NCBI GenBank assembly: GCA_022113835.1
Contig: JAILWY010000014.1
Location: 6,573,501 to 6,637,500 of the forward strand
Direction of reading: 5' to 3'
Origin: Atopsyche davidsoni
Lineage: Eukaryota > Arthropoda > Insecta > Trichoptera > Hydrobiosidae
Length of the DNA: 64,000 nucleotides
In this document: piece after piece, positions 13,350 to 26,830 of the stretch
Layout of the letters: each line of letters starts with the position of its first letter
How positions within the stretch are numbered: the stretch's first letter is position 1
Made by a program: the position numbers and the translations under genes
The notes under the pieces: model-generated
The model's database searches: none
Seen by the model: only the letters and a program-made list of their open reading frames with translations
What the model was told of the DNA's origin: nothing

Positions 13350-13590
13350 TGACTGCTTGTCTCGACTATTATTTCAGTCATTTTCATGGTATTCGATCAT
13401 TAAGATGCTCAACAGCAAACACCAGCAAATCACACGAAATCTCGCCGAATCAGCTGTCTCCTACAACCGCCGTGAGTTATGGAGAATGGCCCGACTCGCT
13501 CCTCTTGCACAAGTGCCAAGCAAATTTCCTGCGAATAGCATGACGTCAGAACTCGGACGGTCTGATTTTGAGCCTCCCAATTGAACCTTA
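13350..13590. other. GC-richer island with CRE-like TGACGTCA
   Basis: This island has open frames on both strands (64, 75 and 110 codons) and a palindromic TGACGTCA near 13542, the consensus for CREB/ATF-type bZIP factors. No frame is recognisable as a known protein and no matched splice sites were found. It could be a regulatory element or an old insertion. Confidence 0.3.
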
Positions 13591-14265
13591 AAATGCTTTG
13601 AGATTCGCGTATATTTGTGAAATGCTTTAAAACACATCTAATTAATAAATTAAAAAATATTTTTAAAAAACACAAAAAATTACACAACAGAATAAATACG
13701 TTCAAAGTAATAACAATAAGTAGATTCAAAAAACGTTTATCACGGTGTCGACATGCTATCAAACGGTATGAAATAAGATCAAATTAATTTTAGAATAAAA
13801 CCTATAAATTTCAATGAAAGCATAATCATAACCAAATCTGTTTTTTTTTTACCAAAATCTATAATTAATACAAATAATTATATCTTAAGCAATTTTTTAC
13901 AAAATTAAAAACGAATAATTTCGACAAAAAAACCCAGCAATCTTATTTCATTTGATTTTACGAGATTCAGTACATTATAATATATTTCCATAAGTCATGG
14001 AGGTTGTATATCTGTGTGATGTGTTATTCTGTGTGAAATTTCTGAAAATCTTTTTATATGTGAAAATTTTGTTACAAATAAAATAATTATCTCACACGGC
14101 CTTATTTACCAAATGTACCTTGGATTCGTTGCTAGTAAAATTCAAAAACCCCAGAGGCTAATTTTATACACAAGAAATTTTTAAAATTGCTTAAGACAGA
14201 AAATTAAAGCGAATGGTGTGTGTTTATGTTTTCACAATTAACTTTAGTTATTATTTTTACGGTAG

Positions 14266-14433
14266 CATCCTGAAGAAGCCGCCGCGGGGTGGATTTGTTT
14301 TACACCCATTAAACAAATGGTCTCATTTCACTTTTATGGTTCAGCATCCACGCGAAGGAAAACAAATTTATTGTAATTTCAAGCCAAACAAAGAAAGCCA
14401 ACCGGGTAAACCTCCAAAAAGGAAAGATAACAC
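14266..14433 (+). CDS. Candidate internal exon, unassigned protein
   Basis: The acceptor (TTATTTTTACGGTAG) ends at 14265 and the donor (AACAC|GTGAGTAG) follows 14433. The 168 bases between are open in one frame (one base, 55 codons, two bases, so both ends have the same phase). The predicted peptide looks like real protein: it begins ILKKPPRGGFVLHPLNKW, continues through HFTFMVQHPREGKQIYCNF and ends in a Lys/Pro-rich stretch. Codon use is less AT-biased than the flanks. An in-frame ATG at 14336 could be a start if the segment is a first coding exon. I do not recognise the domain. It could belong to a gene starting near 317 or to the ectodomain of the kinase gene, but no linking exon was found. 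Confidence 0.45.
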
Positions 14434-15239
14434 GTGAGTAGCATCTCATTGTGATGCTTTCTCTTTCCGGTATTTCTGATTTGTCAAAAGCAGACGGACA
14501 AACCCTACGTAATTACATGTTCCTTTAAAGCACCCAATTATACATATTAAAAAATCATTATTTTATAAATATTAATCATATAGGCGTGTTCACTTTTACA
14601 CGTAGATATAAGAAACAAAGATATATTTATATCACATATCATTTCTGATTATTACTATTAAAATAGCCAATATTTAAAAAAAATTATAATCATAACTTTC
14701 TAAATGAAAAGACACAACGAGTATTATCTATTTACGAAAATAGTAAATTCGACAGCTAGTATTAAAATACAATTTCACAAATGGTTTCATAAATAGTAAT
14801 TTTTATCTGTACACTAAGCCTCCAAATGTTTTTTTTTTTATTTTTGATAAAATTGGCAAATAATCATTTAACAACATCCTCACTATAATTGCTTTAGTAA
14901 GCTGAAAAGAATAAAGTTAACAAAATAAAATCATTATATTATTATTATATAAAATAATTACATGAATAAATATTTATTTTCAATTTATAAATAATTTTTT
15001 AATCGATAATGCGTTTCAAATTTCTCAAGTCTTCTTCGACTCTTTTGTTATATATCTAAGAAAGCTGAAATTGTTAAAAAAGAGTTTCAATAAAATATCA
15101 ATGTAATAAAAAAAAAAAAGTGATATTTTATCTTTTAATATCTGTAGCTTCGAAAACGAAGAAGATGAGCATCATTAATTTGTCTTTGCCTGACATTTTT
15201 TCAGTGTACAAAATCCGCTAAAAATAAATATTCGACTTG

Positions 15240-15440
15240 TTCACCTGCGATAAGAGAGCAGGAGAAATCCATAGAATCTGTCGTTTTATACGCTTCTCCC
15301 CACCCGCGCGTCGTGACTTATCGAAAAGATATCGAGGCAATTCTCTAACCTCTGGCCTATGGACCGGCTCCGGCCAGGGTCGTCACGCTGGACCCGAATG
15401 GAGGACAGCTCTCTGACGAATATCGACCGATGGAGGACAC
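15240..15440. other. GC-rich island, function unknown
   Basis: About 200 GC-richer bases with a 74-codon open frame on the minus strand preceded by an acceptor-like TATTTATTTAG. All three minus frames eventually stop and no donor is convincing. A TATAAAA is also present on the minus strand near 15284. This could be regulatory; no protein family is recognised. Confidence 0.3.
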
Positions 15441-18061
15441 TAAATAAATAGATTTTTTTTATTTTGCTTGAAAGAATGGCATTAAACAGTAAACAAAAGA
15501 ATTTATTCAATATAAGTGTATCATCTGAATTAACTTATCTTGTCAGGTTTATAGCATATGTAAAAACCTTTTTTTTTTTTTATTTTTATACAACATACTC
15601 TAATTATAATACTCTAATTAAATAATTGTCTGTGCAACATTTTTATAAACAACTCACTTATTTAGACCAAAAGAATTTCAATTAGTTATACATAGTTATT
15701 ATAAGTCTTGTAGATTCTTACATTAACGAATTATTATGCATTTAAATAAAATATATAAAAGAGGAATTGGTAGTAGAAAACCAACGTGGATGGGAATCTG
15801 CACTAGTGGCTGGAAGTACAGCCGTATTAGTAAAACTGATTAAGGATATATTTTATATATCTATATATGTCTTTGTAAATGTACGAAAATCATGTCCTCC
15901 GTTTGATGATTCAACCCTATTCAGCGTAGGGAGGTAGCTTCTTGAATACCTATATTATTCATATTTTGGGCATACTTGTTTCAGAACACCCGTAGAACAA
16001 AACACGTGAGTTTCTGTGCTTGAGGATGGATTAACTTGTCCAATATTAGTTAAAGTTCTGTAAATATGTGAAACCTTGTAATCAGATAGTTTTATTTGAC
16101 CATGCTTATTTATCAAAAGATAAATAACAGCTATATAGAAATTTCCTATTTTACATATTTTTTAAAGAAAATAAATCATTAGCTTACGATGAAATCCATG
16201 TAGAGTCGACTGAGTCCTCTCTCACTCCGTTGAATCTCTCCGATGGAGTCCAGCAACTCTTTATCTTATGGCTTCGGCAGATAGGTTGTATTTTTTCATC
16301 ACAGTTTTTTCATTACAATTACTAAAGAATATTTATGTTTGTAATTAATAAAATTGAAAAAAAGTATTAACATTATCAAATTACTCCGAAAACGAAAGTA
16401 AGAATTTCTTTTGAAATAATCAATCCAATATTGCAAGTAAATTTTAATTGGTTTTTTTTATTTTTCATAAAACATAAATTAATGAAATATATTCTTGTTA
16501 GTAAATTACACAATTTCGATACGATCTCCAAACGTATTAAAAAATATTATGTAAGTTTTTTTTGGTTAGTGTATTCTTGTAAAATTGGTAAATTTGTGCC
16601 TAAAGGTTATTATAACACCTCTCTCTTGCACTTTTATGTATTACATATGTTCAGAAAAAATCCCGCGAAGTCAAGAAGTCACGTCTTTTACAAAGCAGTA
16701 GCTAATCAAATAACAATTTTCACAAATATTTTTTCGATTAAATAAAAACTCATTATTTAAAAAAAAAAATTACTATTTCATATAACATAGCCATAGCAAT
16801 AAAATCAAAATGATAATATTTATAAATACTTTGACATTTTTTATAAAAATAAAATATATAAATATAGTAAATACAGTGCCATTTTGTTTAAAAGGGCCAA
16901 CAATAAAGGTTGCTGAAACTAGTCTCACCAAAAAATTTAATGTAGTAAATCACAAAAAAAAACAATATATATTTTAAAATAAACTCGGTACTTATTAAAT
17001 AAGATGTTTAAGGAAGGAACGACTTCAAATAAATAAAATTCATATTAAATTAAGAAAAATAATTATTTATATTTGAGGCTTTCTTTTATAAATTAATATT
17101 AAAATAACATCTTATGTATTATATTTTTGTCTCAAAATAATCATTTAATTCTTTGTTGACTTACGTGTAGATTTTGTTAAGATCTCTCATTCGCCATTAC
17201 AAACTGACACATTAAATTGATTTGGCGTTACGACATTGATTACGCCACGTCGTATTCTAATACTATGATCAAAATACAACTATTTTTCAAACGAGTTCAT
17301 AACTTTTTACTGTAAGGCCTAGACTAGACTTACAAATATATAAATAATCCGATTAGAGCGGCACAAAGAGAATTGTTTAATCCGTGAGGGTAGTAAATGA
17401 AACATGTGGGCGCGGCCTCAAAGGTGAATACATCAATAAGAAAATAATTATAACTTCTAAGAAAAAAACACATCAAAGAGATATCATACCTAGAAGCTAT
17501 TGATAACAATAAACGTCCTAATTGATGAAGTACCGAATCCAATGTTATTAAATTTGATAAAAGGTTCATTTTCTAGGTATTTCTCAAAAGTTTATCATGC
17601 AATACAATAAAAGTGTATTTATACATTATTATATAGAAATATAATTGGAAATCGTATTCATCGTATCCATCGTAAATCGGTACTTCTTAAAATTGTGTTC
17701 TTGTGTATTATGCTTAATATCCAGGAATATCATTTCACTAAAGATGGCTAACAAAACCAACGAGCACCTAACCTAACCAGGTTATGAGTTTTTTTTTATT
17801 TTGTATTAAATGAGGTATAAAGGAGACGTTGCTGGAGTGGGAATATTACCTGACGGTTTTCCAGCTCTGGTGGTACAAGAAAAAAGGTTATGAGTACTGT
17901 AACGGTTAGGCTACGCGGAGTATGTAACTAAAGAGTTAATGGAAAAAAACCTTTTACGAAAAAACTTATTATGTTTACATCATAAATTGTATAAACAGGG
18001 AAAACTAACAAGTCAGGCATATTACATGCAGTATATTTAATATATTATATCGCTAGTATTG

Positions 18062-18164
<103 letters not shown>

Positions 18165-21100
18165 GTAGGTTAGTAATCTATATCACATTAGTTGTATCTA
18201 CCTTGAGATCTGTTTTCTCTTTTGAGTTTAAACGTACATTATTAATTATGCAAACATTATGTTTGCAATTCTTCAATCTTTTTAATCGTAATTTATTCCA
18301 GTCAAAAGTCAGATCATTTAAATTAGCAATAAAAGTATGTCTGTAATAATGCTTTGATTATTTATTAATTATTAGCAGCATAATAAAAATGACATAAAGT
18401 TGCATTTTTATTTTATAATGACCATAAAATGTATTTTAAGTTGTTATTGTTCGATAACAAACGGTCTGAATTTTAAGAGATGCAATATTAGTCTCCAGTC
18501 GTGTTGCATAATCCACAAGTAGATTTGAATTTTATCAGATTTTACGTAAATTTATAATATATTAATACGATATATTATCATATTGCCTTTTAGATAATAC
18601 AGAAATATTATTTTTCATACAAGCTACTGATGAACCAAGGCCTCTTAATAGCCTAAAGTGCATTTTTTTTACGATCAGATCAATAAAACTTTCCTTGAGT
18701 TTCTTTATATGAAAATATGAAATAATAAAACTATGTACCTTTTTTAAAATTATGTATAAAACAAATTATATTAATCCACATAATATAAATATTTTTCTCA
18801 TTAGTTCAATAAAACGTTTAATTTAAAATTCTTATTAGGCTCAGAGTCTATTAATTATTATTATAGTTTACATTGCAATAAGTTCACAGGTGATATTGAA
18901 TGGTAATATTTGTTCATAGAGCTATTGCTAAATATCATTTTTATATTATTAATTAAAATATAGTATTAAATCGTTGAATAAAACCGAAATTTATTTATTA
19001 TACCAATTAATATGGACAGAATGATAAACTTTTGATGACGCTTAAGTCAATTTATTAGTAAATATTCTCTAAATTGTACAATTTTTCAAGTACTCACATT
19101 TGGTCCTTGTTATTTAAAATTTCAAAATATAATTAATAATCCTGTAACCGTAATATCACGTGTTAACAAATAATACGGCCATTAGAATTCATTTGGGTGG
19201 AAGAGATGCATTCTTTATGTTAAAATACGCAACTCGAATATTATAGCATGGAAATTATGAAATAGAGTCGCGAATATTTTTGACAAAAAAAACTGTCTCT
19301 GAGTATCCCACGGTGTTAATAAGTGTTTAGTCATTCTAGTGGATGGCATTCAAACGAGTCCAATCTGTGAAAGCTTAGATAAATAGATTTTTTATTCATA
19401 AAATTATTTGCAATATGACGACACTACCTAGTCATTATAATAGCTATTATACCTTCAACACGTTCAATATGCTGACGTTATGTTATAACACCGCACATTC
19501 ACAGAATCGAAATAACACCCGATGACGACAACTCACAAAGCATGCATTATCAATGCAAATGTATTTGGTTCATCTTTAGTTAATTCTGTCCAGTGCAGGT
19601 TGAAAACTTTATAGCCTTGGACCACTTTACATTAGGTTACAGTCTGCGCTGTGGTTGGCAAATTTGCTTAACGACTTTTAAAAAAAATAAAAACCATGAA
19701 TTGTCACCAGATCTATTCGAAATTATTCTGAGAAATAACGCTTCCTGGTTAAGTTTATCTTTATTTTTTTTACCTAATAAGAGAAATTCTCATTAGGAGC
19801 CGCAACCATTCTAAGCCGATACTTAATGCTTACGCTTACATTCGTCTTTTATTTTTGGCCCCTGACTGTAGAAGTTTGGTACATTTTATTCCAATTATCA
19901 GTGTTTGCATACCTCTCACATGTAAAAATTGCAAAAGAAGCACCATATTTAAGCTATTTATTCTTTACTTCCTTTGAGCAATATTCTGTTTATTTATATT
20001 TATTTCATGAGCGTAGTACTCGTATATCAAAGCTCAGATACTCTTAAAACGAGAAGTCTGAAATCGCAAAGAAAACAAAAATAGGTAAGGAAGCAATTGA
20101 AATTACTCGGAACCAATTACAATTGTGTTACTTGATACGCATCAAACATTTGACTATGTTGATAAAGAAAAATTACATCACAGTACTTCTCGAGAAAAAA
20201 GGTCATTATTCATACCTTTTAACCTTAAAACGATCTATAATTTGAGCAAAATTTATAAATACTTAAAAAACATGTACAAACTCGATCCCAGGACCCACCC
20301 CATGGTCAGAAACAAGCATGCTAGATACTTAAAGGACTTATGATATTAACTGTTGTCTCACTTTTACTAAGATAAGAATCTATAAGTTTTAATTTTGAAC
20401 ATTTTTGTGATAACCAGTTTTTCTGGCTTGCCATGTAACCGTTATTTTTTGATGTGTATATAAAAAAATATATATATAAAAATATAGCCTGATAACAAAA
20501 TGATTAACATTAATACTTACACCAGCTATTAACATAAAAATATGGATTTGAATATTATTTAAAAGGTTTTGCAATCTGTTGTTTACTATTCATTTATAAA
20601 ACTTTAAGACTTTAAAATAGTATACTGGTTTAAAAATATACATATGCTTCAATGTTGCAATATTATCAAATTAGCACATTTCCTTAACTGTAAACTATGT
20701 TCATATCATATCTTAAATTAAACAGATAACCTACATATTGAAATCGATTTCATAACAATTATACTATTTGAAAAACACAGGATGCTAGACATGTTCCAAG
20801 TTCAGACAATGGCGCCCATTTCATTTTTTGCATATAATTCTGAATCTCTATATCATCGAATTTCTATTAATATAGTTTCACCAAGTTTTCTTTGAATATT
20901 CACGAAGCAGCCTGACCTAGCTGCTATGTGTCTCGCGAGTGACTTGCTCAACAAAATTTCATAATCGAACTGCCAAGTGAGAGGAGCTAATTGAGTGAAT
21001 TATTATTATAAAATTCATGCTACTCGTATATTACCCTTTCCAATATGAAATATCTTCGATGATACAATATTTTTTTTAATTATTGAATTGGTTATGTCTC

Positions 21101-21659
21101 TGTCGTGATAATCAAATTAAAGTTTATGAAAGCTAATGCTTTATTTCACGGTGAAATATTGTTTTTTTTTTAATTAAACAATTTATAATACAAAGTTAAA
21201 TTAATAATATATTAATGTCGTTAAAGTTATTTTAATTCTTTTAATAAATTATAATTTTTTTGGCAGATGATATTTGGATTTATATGTATTTTTGAATGTT
21301 TAATAAATACTTATAAAGTGTTTTAATAAATATTAAATCTTGCTTATATGTATATTTATGATATCACTGAATATTACAAATTAAATGATAAATTAATTTG
21401 TATTGTACGTAACTAAACTAAAATATTAATTCGCTGATGCTCCAACTAAGATAATTATTAAAACTGAAAGCTTCACAAATAAACTTACATGATAGAACCA
21501 GCTCTAAATAAAAAAGCACAGATTCAAAAGAGTTTATTTAGACTCAAAAATCAAATGCCAAAATATCATAACTAAAAAAAAAATTACTACAAAAATCATA
21601 ACTAATTTCATGACTTTTATAAATAAAATTTTTACATTTATTGAAAAAGAAAATACTAC

Positions 21660-21880
21660 TTCAATGTGTCACCACGTGACAACATGTCTCTTAAGTGTTG
21701 AACTGTAGCGTGATACAGGGCGACCGAGGCACGACGAGGCTCTTAAAAAGTGAAAGACGACTGCCGCGAGCTGACACTTTCCTCTGTGACCTTCCGAAGG
21801 ACAGCCGCTGCGTCCACTCGAGGACGGAGAGCTCGTCTCCCGGGGCCGCAGAGCGGAGGCGGACGCCATCGGAATTTTCT
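21660..21880. other. GC-rich island, function unknown
   Basis: About 200 bases are strongly GC-rich against an AT-rich background, with 66-73-codon open frames in four frames. Multiple simultaneous open frames are expected from GC-rich non-coding DNA, so this is not evidence for a gene. No matched splice sites were found. Confidence 0.35.
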
Positions 21881-24800
21881 AAATACAGATGGAAATATAT
21901 CATCGAATATGATTAACCTACTAGAGCGAACGTATCAAGCAAAACTCTGAGAAAACAACTCTTTTCTTATTCATCATTCATATCAAGCAAAACTCACAAA
22001 TGCTCGATATTTCGAATTGTTTTTTTTTTATGTCGGCATGAAGCGTGTCTATATCTTTTTGCTATTTCAGTGTTAGATTATAAAACAATCTTAGGCCCAG
22101 ATGTGATGTCTAAAATCCGTTTTTTTATTGCACCATGAGTATTTTGTTTATCGTAAACTTCTAGAACAATACAAGGCACGATTGTATTTATTCTGTGGTA
22201 CTGTCCCCGAATAGATTCACTCCGTGGTGCCGATTCCACCTAGCGTGACCTCTTTTAAGTCCGTTGAGAAACATGAAGCTAATTGGTAGTTTTTACATAT
22301 TTTTTTTGTTGCTATGAATAACAAAAAAAAAAATTTAATTGACAAAAACTAGCTTATCAATCTAAATCCTAGACAGAATTTTTCTATTTGTACACTCAAT
22401 AATTGTATAAAATATAAAAATTTCGATAATCATGTTTATTTTTGATTGAATATATCTTTATAAAGCAAATGCGCTCACTAATATTGCTTGTCGTTATCTG
22501 CTATTCATGTTGGCTATTCATATTTGTTGTATGACTAATGTTTCAATTGATTATACCATTCAACTCGTAACGTTGTTTTTCCTAGTAATATGATACAATT
22601 GAGATCACTCCCTGCGAGGATACATAAAAATATCTTCTTTTAAAGAATGATACATTACGGTGAACATGAATAAGTTCCATTCGCCTCGAAAGGACCCGGC
22701 GGCAGTGAGTCCCCACTAGTTTTATCTCATCATAAAGTTTTCAGGATATTCATTGTACATATTTATCTTGCTATTTTCAATATAACTGATTCCTTTTACA
22801 GTCCTTACTGTTGGGACATTTTTTGTTTTCATATTATGCAAGGTTGTTAGAAAGTATGTTATTATGTGGTATCTATCTGAATTTCTCGATGACTGATAAT
22901 TCCTTCGATAATTTTTTTTCATGAGCGCCGAAAGTTTTATTTTTGTTATATTGCTAGAGGTTCTGGTTATATTTCTGATGATAAAAAATCTTACGTATTT
23001 TTTATACAAAAAACAAATACTGTTTCTTTAATACCACAGAAGGGTACATTTTATTTGAAGACGAAAGTTTTGTAAGTAAAAAATCGCTCATAAACAAAAA
23101 TTAACGTAATTTCTTAACCATCTGGATTATCATATTTGTTGTATAAATATGGATTATTTTAAATTAAAGCCTGTCCTGAGTTTATTGAATAATTTACTTT
23201 TTTCGGTCTTAGTCAGAGATAGATGTTGTTTATGAAACATACATGAAAGACATTGTTTTTTGGAATACCGACATCAAACGTATGAAGCAACTTGATGTGG
23301 TACTTATTAATGTTTTGTTAAGTATTCGGAAGCTTTAAATTCGGTCTCCGTAACAATCCTGAGTATTTTAAGAAAGGACTCTCCCTGTTCTTTGAGCATC
23401 ATTAAAATAAATAGAACTGTTACATGTAAACATAGAGGATTCGTATTATTATAATACAGGTATCATTATTTTACTTTCTCTGTTTATGTGAATACAAGTA
23501 TTTAAATTACATATAGAACGTTAAATATGAATCAAAGAAACAGTCTCAAAAGAAATTTCATCCATTAAATTATACCTCTAATGTATGTTGTTTATTCAGA
23601 ATTTATCGGTAAATCACGATGGACTTCAGAAGCCCACGTTTGCTAAAAAAAAAAACACGAATGTAGGTTTAGTTAAATAGAAAATAAGTATTAATTTTAC
23701 TGATGATTATTAAAATCTGGCCAGTATTCTGATATCGCCATCCAGACTTACGTAAGATTTTTTCAGAAAATATCCAACATCTGTCATAATATTTGGACAT
23801 ATATAATGATTTGTGGAATGCTACAAGTAACAGGTGTCCAATATCAAGACTCGATTATTGAGAACCACAGAGGTTCCAAATTGATTACTGGTTTGATCAA
23901 TAATTGGTCATTAAAATTTACGTGGTACGTCTTCAGTTTATAGAGATTTATAGCTTTATTAGAAGACGATAAGAAGGAAACCAAAAAAGTATTTTACTAG
24001 AACACAAATACTAGTTGTATTAATAAATAGTAACTAGGCAGACAGATATAAATATCACCATTATTATAGGAATATATCACACAAAAGAAACGCTAGAGGC
24101 ACAAGTGACAGATTTGTAAGATTTTAAGTAGAAACTTCATTGGGTTGTGCTCAAAATAATACATGACAATCAAAATCGATAGATTTGCGACGGAAACTAC
24201 TTTTTTGAGAATCCTGAAAGAGTAAGAGAATCATGGAAACGGTAAGCCTTGGTAGTGCCATTTTTTTGTATTTGTAAACAATTGAAATAAATATTTATTT
24301 AAAAAATTTGCAGTGACCTGTATATATAATACTTCTGAGTTTTTAGGTAAAGACTTTTTTAATTTTTTTTTAATATTAAAAAAATTATTAGTACGAACGC
24401 ATGTAATTCCTATTTTGGCTATATAAAAAGTGATTTCTTATTTATGGCATATTATACATTTTGTTCATCTCTAGATCTAGAGAGAGGCTAAATGTTAAAT
24501 CCATTAAATGTTTTTATTCGCTTACATTATGTACATTCACAATTCTTCCAAAATTATTTTTTATATTATTAACACTATTATTGTTAGCGATGATAAACAT
24601 CTTAGATTATGAGAAACAGATATGTATGTTAGATTAATTTTAAAAACCTTTATTATCATTTTATACTTGGTTGGTTGCCAATAAAATTGCAATGCACGAT
24701 GACTACATAATATGATAACAACAAAAAAACCTTAACTCTTCGAACATGATCTGTAATCGTATTTAATTACTAAACAATATATTAATGATATTGCACGACT

Positions 24801-24938
24801 CTTTAAACAATACTATCAACATGCAAGATATTCTTAAGGTTTTTTTTATTCTTCCATGGGACTTGAACCTTGGTCTTGTCCCACGCGCGTCGCTTTACAA
24901 ACTTTATATCAGAAGTCATCAACTGAGTATCCAGATTC

Positions 24939-24941
<3 letters not shown>

Positions 24942-24999
<58 letters not shown>
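24942..24999. repeat. (TA)n microsatellite
   Basis: About 58 bases of alternating AT. Confidence 0.97.
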
Positions 25000-25003
<4 letters not shown>

Positions 25004-25062
25004 CAAATATATTGCCTCTGCGTGTATCTTAAGCTCTCTACATTCGTCGCAACAAACAATGG

Positions 25063-25174
25063 AACCGACTTGCAGCTAACCAGTAGCGTCCCTTTATTTT
25101 GGGTGTTTTTTATTTATGGTTTTCCTAAGTAAACAACGAAATGTAGGACGCTATTGGCTAGCTGCAAGTCGGTT
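25063..25174. mobile_element. MITE-like hairpin, 112 bp
   Basis: Arms 25063-25091 and 25146-25174 are 29-bp inverted repeats with two mismatches (left arm begins AACCGACTTGCAGCTAAC), enclosing a 54-base AT-rich interior. A diverged single arm occurs at 53868-53892. The outer flanks do not show a clear target duplication, so the true ends may lie a little further out. Confidence 0.6.
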
Positions 25175-26796
25175 GCACAATTAATTGCAACGTGTGTGAT
25201 GCCTTTAAATACCATGATGTGGACTTCATTTGAATTAACTTTTAAATAAATTTTTAAAAGTAATATTTAAAATAAGAGAACATTTAAGTTAAAAAGCGTT
25301 TTAACTACCGAGATTTTTTTAGGAGTAAAACTTATATGTTTTTGAAAATATATTCGTTTTTCGCAATTTTATTTTTAAAAATACTGTGTGTACGTGATTC
25401 GAAGGGTTTGGGACCCCTGCTCTGCGCCAATCTTGAGTGCCTATTGTTTTCTGCACCAGGTGTGACGTCACGAGAAGTCCGGTGTCAAAAGCTAACTCAA
25501 AAGTAGCACACACCGTGTTTACTGTTGGAAGCATTCACTGAATATTAAGAACATCATTCTATCCATTCATAAAATATACTCACCACTGTGCAAAATCTCT
25601 ACGTGAGGAAATCATATTTCGGCTGCTTTTAACAAATCATATACGAAGATGGCGCTGAATATTTTTATATAATAACTAGGAATCCTTATTTATTTATTAT
25701 TGATTAAATATTATTAAATCAATTTATGTTTTGTTTCTTCTCTATTAAGGTGACCCTTAAATTTGATTTTGACTTTATGTGCCAAAAATGTACACAAATT
25801 ACAATGAAGCGACTTCCGATGTGCCGAAAATAGATATTTTAACCGAAGCTCCAAAATTATTATGTATTAATTATGATTTTTTAAGATTTATTGATTGATT
25901 GAATGAATTGATTACACTTAGTTTGTACTAAAAATAAGTTTCTGACTCGACCTCTTTGTTGCAAACCAATAATTTAATGAGATTTCATAACTTGATGTGG
26001 GATCAAGTGAGGCGGTTTTCTTCGAGCGATCTGGCGTTAATGAATATTTAATACAAATTTATTTTTTAGCATGTTTTGCTACTGCTTTGTTGCTGCAAGG
26101 ATGTGGAGGCGACCCTTCTCACTGTCGAAGTCGGTTTGATGCCATGACAATTCTCTTGCCAGGCTTAAACCTTTGTGAATAATTGATTCCTGTAGAGTAG
26201 ACCATTGTTGTTATAAACGGAACCGTCGATCACTATAAAAATCTTTGGAGGCTTTACACGTTTTAACCTTCCGTCATTCTCAATCTGGTATCGATTAATA
26301 ATTTAGTAATTATCTCAATAACTATACTTGATGTTTTTTATCATTTTATTTAAGAGTTTGAAAACTTGTTTACCAATAGAAATATTTTCATAATCACGCC
26401 GCGTAATCAGGTCATAAATGCTTTATGGTATTTTGATGCAATAAATAAATATATCCAAAACAGTTTATATTTTTCGAAAAAACTATTGAATAGATCCTTG
26501 CAGTGGATACTTTTTCATAAATCTTTTGCGATTACTTTTTTAATAAAACCTACACATGTTTATTCGCCACCACGTATTTTTTATTCACAAAGCTCTATAA
26601 TAATTTTTAAACAAAATCACCTTGTCGGCAACTTTCTCTAGTTTTCAGTTTTTTCTATTAAACTTCATTGAAATTCAAAAGATAGTTACATTTGTTTGGT
26701 AGCGCGTCATTTCATGTCGGTATTAGTAATTCATTAGTATAAGTGAATATTAAATCCACAGATCGATGAAAAAATGTGAATAATGTCTTTGACGCG

Positions 26797-26830
26797 ACCC
26801 AGTACCTTTTTTTTTTTTACCCAGTACCTT
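26797..26830. repeat. 12-bp direct repeats around a T tract
   Basis: ACCCAGTACCTT at 26797-26808 and 26819-26830 flank a short run of T. This is the footprint expected when a poly(A) tail alone is reverse-transcribed into a target site, an extreme 5' truncation. Replication slippage is the alternative. Confidence 0.6.

Larger units (their letters stand above)
8984..14265. other. Non-coding AT-rich tract
   Basis: No secure gene. It contains the 9590-9637 hairpin, an open frame without a start on the minus strand (10063-10425), an exon-like but non-coding segment at 12923-12991, and a GC-rich island at 13350-13590. Confidence 0.55.

Noticed and set aside
15255..15290. TATA box plus short ATG and donor on the minus strand
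   Set aside because: The ATG lies too close to the TATA box to be downstream of a start site placed at normal distance.
16431..16745. 104-codon open frame on the + strand
   Set aside because: No usable start context, Phe/Lys/Tyr-rich composition and no homology that I recognise.
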